DNA of 18,625 bases, from contig CAVHDO010000015.1 in NCBI GenBank assembly GCA_963634795.1, positions 1 through 18,625 of the forward strand, read 5' to 3'. Origin of the DNA: UBA1822 sp963634795. GTDB taxonomy: Bacteria; Bacillota; Negativicutes; Veillonellales; Dialisteraceae. This document shows positions 14,898-18,625 of this stretch, in pieces. A model generated the notes under the pieces. It worked only from the letters and a program-made list of their open reading frames with translations, did not search any database and had not been told where the DNA came from. The position numbers were made by a program, and so were the translations under genes. The stretch's first letter is position 1, and each line of letters begins with the position of its first letter.

Positions 14898-15019
14898 TGA
14901 TGGGAGCTTGGAGCCCGGAGCCTTTAAGCGGTGTCGCTTCGCGACATTTTTTATTGCGCCTTCGGCGTCCCATCACCCGGCGCTTCGCGCCACCCTCCTC
15001 CAATAAGGAGGGCTTAACT

Positions 15020-15170
15020 TGTGGCGGCCTCCGGCCGCATTTTTTATAAAATCGCGCGGAGCGCCACCGCTTTCGTCTGACGTCTGATCGTCTGATGTCT
15101 GACGTCTCAATCCTGTCTGACAAAACAGCCGAGCACGCCAACCTGTGTACTGTGCACTGTGCACTTTTTT
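15020..15170. repeat. Third copy of the GC-palindrome/heptamer block
   Basis: GCGGCCTCCGGCCGC, ATTTTTTATAAAA, GTCTGAC-type heptamers, CTGACAAAACAGCCGAGC and a short GCACTGT tract (15144-15166), matching 13742-13896 and 14388-14528. It closes the duplication on the right. Confidence 0.75.
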
Positions 15171-15194
15171 GAAGCTCCAAGCTCTGAATGCCTC

Positions 15195-15226
15195 AAACAA
15201 AAAGAGGAGCCGAAATTGGGCTCCTC
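15195..15226 (-). terminator. Rho-independent terminator of the DUF697-like gene
   Basis: On the minus strand GAGGAGCC (15219-15226) pairs with GGCTCCTC (15204-15211) across a 7-nt loop, followed by T5 and TGTTTG. It begins 18 bp past the stop codon at 15245. Confidence 0.85.
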
Positions 15227-15244
15227 ATCTCTTATCTCCGCCTT

Positions 15245-16630
15245 TTATTCCTTCGTTTCCACTGCTTTCGGCTCCACTTCATCCGCTTTTGCAGGAGAAG
15301 CAGCGTCGTCTGCGGCGGAAGCGGCTCCGGCGGGGAGAGAGGCACGTTGTTCTCTCCTTCTCTGATCGGCTCGCTCCATAGTTTTTGTCTTAAAATCTTC
15401 CACAGCGCCGCGAAAGTTGTCGGCCACGCTTGCCGCCGCTTTTGCGGCATTTTCTTTCAGGTCGCGGGCGCGTCCCTGCATCGTTTCCGCGTGAGCCGCG
15501 GCTTTGACTTTCGCTTCTTCGGCACGGACGGCCGCTTCCGCTTTGGCGATTTGCGCTTTCACCTTCGCTTCACTCATCCGGACGCGGGCTTCCGCTTTCG
15601 CTTTTTCTGCCGCGAGCTCGGCCTGCGCCATGCGAAGATCCGCTTCATAACGAAGTTGCTCCGCCTTGCCGCGAAGCTCCTCGACTTTCGTCTTGGCCTC
15701 TTCGCCGAGATTCGCCGACGTCTGCTTCGCCGTTTCCTTCCATTCCGCCGATTTCACTTTCGCTTTGGCATGAAACGCTTTCGCCGCGCGGCTGCCCTGC
15801 TCTTTCGCGACATCCCCGGCGCCCAGAATCGTGTATTTCGCATTTTCAATCTGCTCATCTTTCACGCCGACCGCGCGCAATACATCCGCAATCGTTTCCC
15901 CGGCCGCACCCGCTGCCGCCGTCAAATTTTTCGTCAATTTCTCAAAAGCCGCGTGCGCGCCCTCCGGATAGACACGGTCTTTCATCCCGAAATCGGCATT
16001 CTCATCGCCGAGCGGTGTGTCTTTTTTCGGATCCTTTTCAATCTCTTCGGCCTGCGCTTCGCCTTCTTTTTTTGCCGTCTCAAACACTTCGCGATACGGG
16101 CGCATATCATCGGGCATGCCGTCTTTGATCCACTGCTTGGCCGCTTTGCCCACGCCGTACGTAACGCCGACGGCAATCGGAAGCTGCATCAGCGGGATCG
16201 GAATCAGCGTCGCCGCGAGCGTCCCCGTCACCGTGCCGCCCAACGCGCCGATAAAGGACATCGCCGCCTTGTCGACGAGCTCCACATCGTAGACTTTTCC
16301 AATTTTCACAATCATGTACACTTCATTTGCCATGAGCGTCAACGTGCCGACGAAGGGAAGCACGACGATGGCGCCCGCGCGCGCCGCTGCCCAATGAATG
16401 AGCGAATCGGCCTCCTTGTCGCGATCGTCTTGCAGCTCCACTTCGCAATCCGCCGCCGGACCTTCCTCCGCGTCGTCTTCCAAAATTTCGACCGGAAGCT
16501 CGCCCTCGCAGACGGTCGGCGGGAGCGTTTCCACATTCTCTTCCGGAATCTCCGTCACCTCTTCCGTCGGCAGCTCCTCGACGCCCATTTCCTCGGCGGC
16601 CTGCACCGCGTCCTTCTTCTCTTCTTCCAT
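15245..16630 (-). CDS. DUF697-like membrane protein with long C-terminal coiled coil
   Basis: A 461-residue protein. The ATG at 16630 is chosen for AAAGGAGGAG just upstream; the frame runs open to 16750. Residues 1-75 are strongly acidic (Glu/Asp/Pro-rich). Residues ~78-170 hold two hydrophobic segments around LMANEVYMIVKIGKVYDVEL and a Gly-rich GALGGTVTGTLAATLIP stretch, which resemble the DUF697/YcjF-type membrane domain; this match is from memory of the pattern. Residues ~283-425 are an uninterrupted Ala/Lys/Glu helix with AEAKVKA-like repeats, predicted coiled coil, followed by a disordered Ala/Glu/Lys tail. It may be an inner-membrane protein with a long cytoplasmic rod; no catalytic motif is seen. 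Gene has its own promoter and terminator. Confidence 0.75.
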   Translation of the reverse strand: MEEEKKDAVQAAEEMGVEELPTEEVTEIPEENVETLPPTVCEGELPVEILEDDAEEGPAADCEVELQDDRDKEADSLIHWAAARAGAIVVLPFVGTLTLMANEVYMIVKIGKVYDVELVDKAAMSFIGALGGTVTGTLAATLIPIPLMQLPIAVGVTYGVGKAAKQWIKDGMPDDMRPYREVFETAKKEGEAQAEEIEKDPKKDTPLGDENADFGMKDRVYPEGAHAAFEKLTKNLTAAAGAAGETIADVLRAVGVKDEQIENAKYTILGAGDVAKEQGSRAAKAFHAKAKVKSAEWKETAKQTSANLGEEAKTKVEELRGKAEQLRYEADLRMAQAELAAEKAKAEARVRMSEAKVKAQIAKAEAAVRAEEAKVKAAAHAETMQGRARDLKENAAKAAASVADNFRGAVEDFKTKTMERADQRRREQRASLPAGAASAADDAASPAKADEVEPKAVETKE

Positions 16631-16688
16631 GGTATCTCCTCCTTTGCGAGTCGGAATATATTGCATAATGAGAAACTGTATTTTCCCT

Positions 16689-16697
16689 ATTATACCA
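16689..16697 (-). promoter_or_regulatory. Extended -10 promoter of the DUF697-like gene
   Basis: TGGTATAAT on the minus strand, a perfect -10 with TGn extension, ~60 bp before the ATG at 16630. No strong -35 is seen. Confidence 0.6.
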
Positions 16698-16772
16698 CTT
16701 TTAGCCCCTTTCCTGCTTACCCCGCTTCTTCCTTGGTTTCTTTGCATCATCTTGTCCTATTTGCAAATATTT

Positions 16773-17981
16773 TTATATGCGGAATGCAGATTTCATAAAG
16801 CCAACTTCCGATTCCGGGATTTCGTATTTTTCCGCCAAATTTGCATAATTGTTTTGAACCGTTTCAACGATGCGTTGCACTTCTTCCTTGGCATCCTTTA
16901 CGGTATAGTAAGAAGCGCTGCGGATGACGGTATCATAGTCACAGGTCGTATCTTCTCCCCGGACGGCAAGCGCCAAATTTTTTCCGTAGGGATTGGGATT
17001 CATGTCATAAGCCGGAGCAAGCCGCCAGCCGTTTCCTTGCAGAATAAAGCCGTGGTTTCTCAGATGGCAATCTGTATTGGAAACGGCCACAGAAAAAACA
17101 ATACGTTTCCACAATTCCCTCAAATCGGTTTCCGGCTCTTTTCCTTCTCGAGATATAAATTCTGCCATCTCCAGAAAAGAACCTGTATCTCCGTCTTGCT
17201 TATTTAGCATGGTCATCGCAGAGGCAAAATGAATGCGCCGTTCTCCGGCCCGATCGAATCGTTTGATCAAATAAATATATCGTTTGTCCACTTTTTTCAG
17301 CATGGCGGGCGGTACCGTAAGGCCGCACATGGCCGCCAAATCATGAACGACCATTTCCCAATTTTCCGTATGCCATTCATCTTTGAGAGAGGACAGCTTG
17401 GCAATCCACAATTCATTTTTCGGATCTGTCACATTGCATTTCGGTCGGGCGCCACCCAGCGAAGAGCCGGGGTAAACCAAGCTTTGCAAATCCATGATGT
17501 TTAAAAAATCATCGTTGGACTCCAATCCGAGGGAAGTCTGCTGTAACTTCCGCAGCGATGTCATGGGCGGGATTTTCGCTGTATTGTCTTGCAAAAACAC
17601 CCCATCTCTTGAAATGCGAAGACCGCCGGTGCGAAGGAAATCCGATGTACCCAGAATGAAATCCGTTTCCTGTAATGTCTTTTCGCTTCTGTTACCCTGT
17701 TTGGCCAGCTTGTGCTCTCTCCTTTTGAGCAGCGTCCTGCCCCAGCGGTCCGGCGCGACATCGGCCAGCATACCAAAACATTTTTTCCCGGAAAACTGCC
17801 GTCCGTCGAAAGGAAACAGCTCCGGATCCAAGAATAGCTGCCCATGAGCCGACAGCCAGTCGCTATGAAAGGAAATCGCCATCATTTCCTTTCCTCTGAG
17901 ATTTTGTACCGCCAATTCTCCGATGACCGGATTATCTGCCAACCAGCCGGCATAGAGAAGATATGTCATTTCATTCTTCAT
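16773..17981 (-). CDS. hipA: HipA-family Ser/Thr kinase toxin
   Basis: A 402-residue HipA-like kinase, the toxin half of a type II toxin-antitoxin pair; E. coli HipA phosphorylates glutamyl-tRNA synthetase, but the target here is unknown. Visible landmarks: an N-terminal subdomain with FGMLADVAPDRWGRTLLKRR (69-88); a Gly-rich GSSLGGARPK loop (172-181, the region of the regulatory Ser in E. coli HipA); WIAK with the likely ATP-binding Lys195; LIKRFDR (238-244); the catalytic loop SNTDCHLRNHG (301-311, Asp304); and the metal-binding LAPAYDMNP (321-329, Asp326). All key kinase residues look intact. It overlaps the 3' end of hipB by 11 bp, implying translational coupling. The start at 17981 could instead be the ATG at 17969. 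The locus is more AT-rich than its neighbours. Confidence 0.9.
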   Translation of the reverse strand: MKNEMTYLLYAGWLADNPVIGELAVQNLRGKEMMAISFHSDWLSAHGQLFLDPELFPFDGRQFSGKKCFGMLADVAPDRWGRTLLKRREHKLAKQGNRSEKTLQETDFILGTSDFLRTGGLRISRDGVFLQDNTAKIPPMTSLRKLQQTSLGLESNDDFLNIMDLQSLVYPGSSLGGARPKCNVTDPKNELWIAKLSSLKDEWHTENWEMVVHDLAAMCGLTVPPAMLKKVDKRYIYLIKRFDRAGERRIHFASAMTMLNKQDGDTGSFLEMAEFISREGKEPETDLRELWKRIVFSVAVSNTDCHLRNHGFILQGNGWRLAPAYDMNPNPYGKNLALAVRGEDTTCDYDTVIRSASYYTVKDAKEEVQRIVETVQNNYANLAEKYEIPESEVGFMKSAFRI

Positions 17982-18291
17982 TTTTTCGCCTGACTCTCTT
18001 ATTCACGGGAAGCTCCAAATCCTGCAAAGTCTTTCCGAGAATATCGTCTTTTGCGATAAGATCGATATCCTCCAAAAGGCCGATGGCCATGAGCACGGCG
18101 ACATAAATCCCCATAGAAATCGACGGGGAGCCTTTCTCTACCTTCCAAACCGAGCTCCGGCTCACTTTCGCCCGCTCCGCCACCAGGTCTACAGGAAGTT
18201 TACGCCGAAGCCGTGCCAGCTTGATTCGTTCTCCCATATCTGCCAATCGTTTCTCTACCTGCGGATAGAGAAGTACTTTGTTTTTGCCCAT
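17971..18291 (-). CDS. hipB: HipB-like helix-turn-helix antitoxin
   Basis: A 106-residue DNA-binding protein directly upstream of, and overlapping, hipA. An XRE/Cro-type helix-turn-helix covers residues ~21-75 (ERIKLARLRRKLPVDLVAER, then SRSSVWKVEKG). The C-terminal ~30 residues are charged and could contact HipA. HipB-type proteins bind HipA and repress their own operon. The ATG at 18291 is chosen because the helix-turn-helix starts soon after and AGGA lies 11 bases upstream; the open frame to 18369 reads through the promoter. Order antitoxin-toxin and the overlap support a functional pair. Confidence 0.87.
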   Translation of the reverse strand: MGKNKVLLYPQVEKRLADMGERIKLARLRRKLPVDLVAERAKVSRSSVWKVEKGSPSISMGIYVAVLMAIGLLEDIDLIAKDDILGKTLQDLELPVNKRVRRKNEE

Positions 18292-18315
18292 AATGTTTTT
18301 ATTCCTACACAAAAT

Positions 18316-18333
18316 TATAGATTTGTTGCTATT
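18316..18333. promoter_or_regulatory. Possible HipB operator
   Basis: TATAG-N8-CTATT (core ATAG 18317-18320, CTAT 18329-18332) lies immediately downstream of the predicted transcription start. Its architecture echoes the E. coli HipB site TATCC-N8-GGATA. This is inference from spacing only. Confidence 0.4.
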
Positions 18334-18340
18334 TAAAAAC

Positions 18341-18349
18341 ATTATATCA
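18341..18349 (-). promoter_or_regulatory. Extended -10 promoter of hipBA
   Basis: TGATATAAT on the minus strand, a perfect -10 with TGn extension, inside a quasi-palindrome TTATATCATATATAA. The predicted leader is ~43 nt. Confidence 0.6.
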
Positions 18350-18438
18350 TATATAAAACAAATTGACATACCTCAAGATCGTATCAGTGGTTTTTTCGTG
18401 AGGCAATGAAAAAATAAGATAAGACACAAAAGTTATTT

Positions 18439-18624
18439 CTATCTGTCAGAGTGTCGTCGTCTTCGATTTGCTTGCTCATAACACGCATTGTCCGCTGTAA
18501 GGGGATCCGCCTGTGCAAAATTCGCCGGCGGCGCGCCGTTCATCTCCGAAAGAGCAAAGCACCGAGGGGCGCCGACGCGTCTCGCGGCCTTGCGTGGTAA
18601 GAATGCGTCATGATGTAAAAGTTG
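18439..18624 (-). CDS. Possible 3' end of a gene truncated by the window edge
   Basis: An open minus-strand frame of 61 codons runs from the window edge to TAG at 18439-18441. Its translation includes FALSEMNGAPPANFAQADPL and a basic C-terminus ending RRRRHSDR. The GC-rich composition and lack of stops make coding plausible, but I recognise no family and chance cannot be excluded. Between 18442 and 18350, on the downstream side, I see no clear terminator. Confidence 0.25.
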   Translation of the reverse strand, partial: QLLHHDAFLPRKAARRVGAPRCFALSEMNGAPPANFAQADPLTADNACYEQANRRRRHSDR

Positions 18625-18625
18625 C

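Larger units (their letters stand above)
13742..15160. repeat. Tandem duplication of a ~632-bp toxin-antitoxin cassette
   Basis: The segment starting TGTGGCGGCCTCCGGCCGC occurs at 13742, 14388 and 15020, giving the order repeat-cassette-repeat-cassette-repeat. The first period is 646 bp and the second 632 bp. The 14-bp difference equals two 7-bp units in the GCACTGT tract (13871-13896 compared with 14515-14528). Flanks of the two cassettes are virtually identical. Confidence 0.85.

Overview
The window most likely comes from a diderm Firmicute of the class Negativicutes (Selenomonas/Dialister/Megasphaera-like relatives). This is an inference. It combines Gram-positive-style features (strong AGGAGG-type ribosome sites, a solitary ECF-transporter S component, TxpA/BsrG-like type I toxins) with a giant outer-membrane trimeric autotransporter that requires an outer membrane. 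I recognise no rRNA, tRNA or CRISPR. All protein genes I accept lie on the minus strand; the only plus-strand transcripts I propose are two small antisense RNAs.

Layout. 1-1683: an ECF S component with a strong promoter, a ~145-nt leader and a terminator, preceded by an unrecognised polytopic membrane protein. 1684-2165: intergenic repeats. 2166-4400: hypF, a [NiFe]-hydrogenase maturation carbamoyltransferase, alone in this window. 4401-5167: a dense mosaic of intergenic repeats. 5168-13159: an ~8-kb gene for a 2663-residue trimeric autotransporter adhesin with internal duplications and a coiled coil placed after its membrane anchor. Its promoter carries a run of nine G between -35 and -10. 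13429-15170: repeats, a 212-bp inverted-repeat element, and a ~632-bp tandem duplication. Each copy of the duplication holds a 29-codon hydrophobic toxin gene (minus) facing a convergent ~93-nt RNA (plus). 15245-16630: a DUF697-like membrane protein with a long Ala/Lys/Glu coiled coil. 16773-18291: an AT-richer hipB-hipA pair with its own promoter and a possible operator. 18439 to the end: possibly the 3' end of a truncated gene.

The window shows one surface adhesin with sequence features of ON/OFF or graded expression, and three candidate toxin-antitoxin loci (two type I, one HipBA type II) nearby. Four kinds of degenerate 7-bp tandem repeat, GC palindromes and ~210-bp MITE-like elements fill most intergenic spaces, and they flank and probably drove the toxin-antitoxin duplication. 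The two findings I rate highest are the G9 promoter tract of the adhesin and the duplicated type I toxin-antitoxin cassette, whose two copies differ almost only in the RNA-overlap/toxin region.
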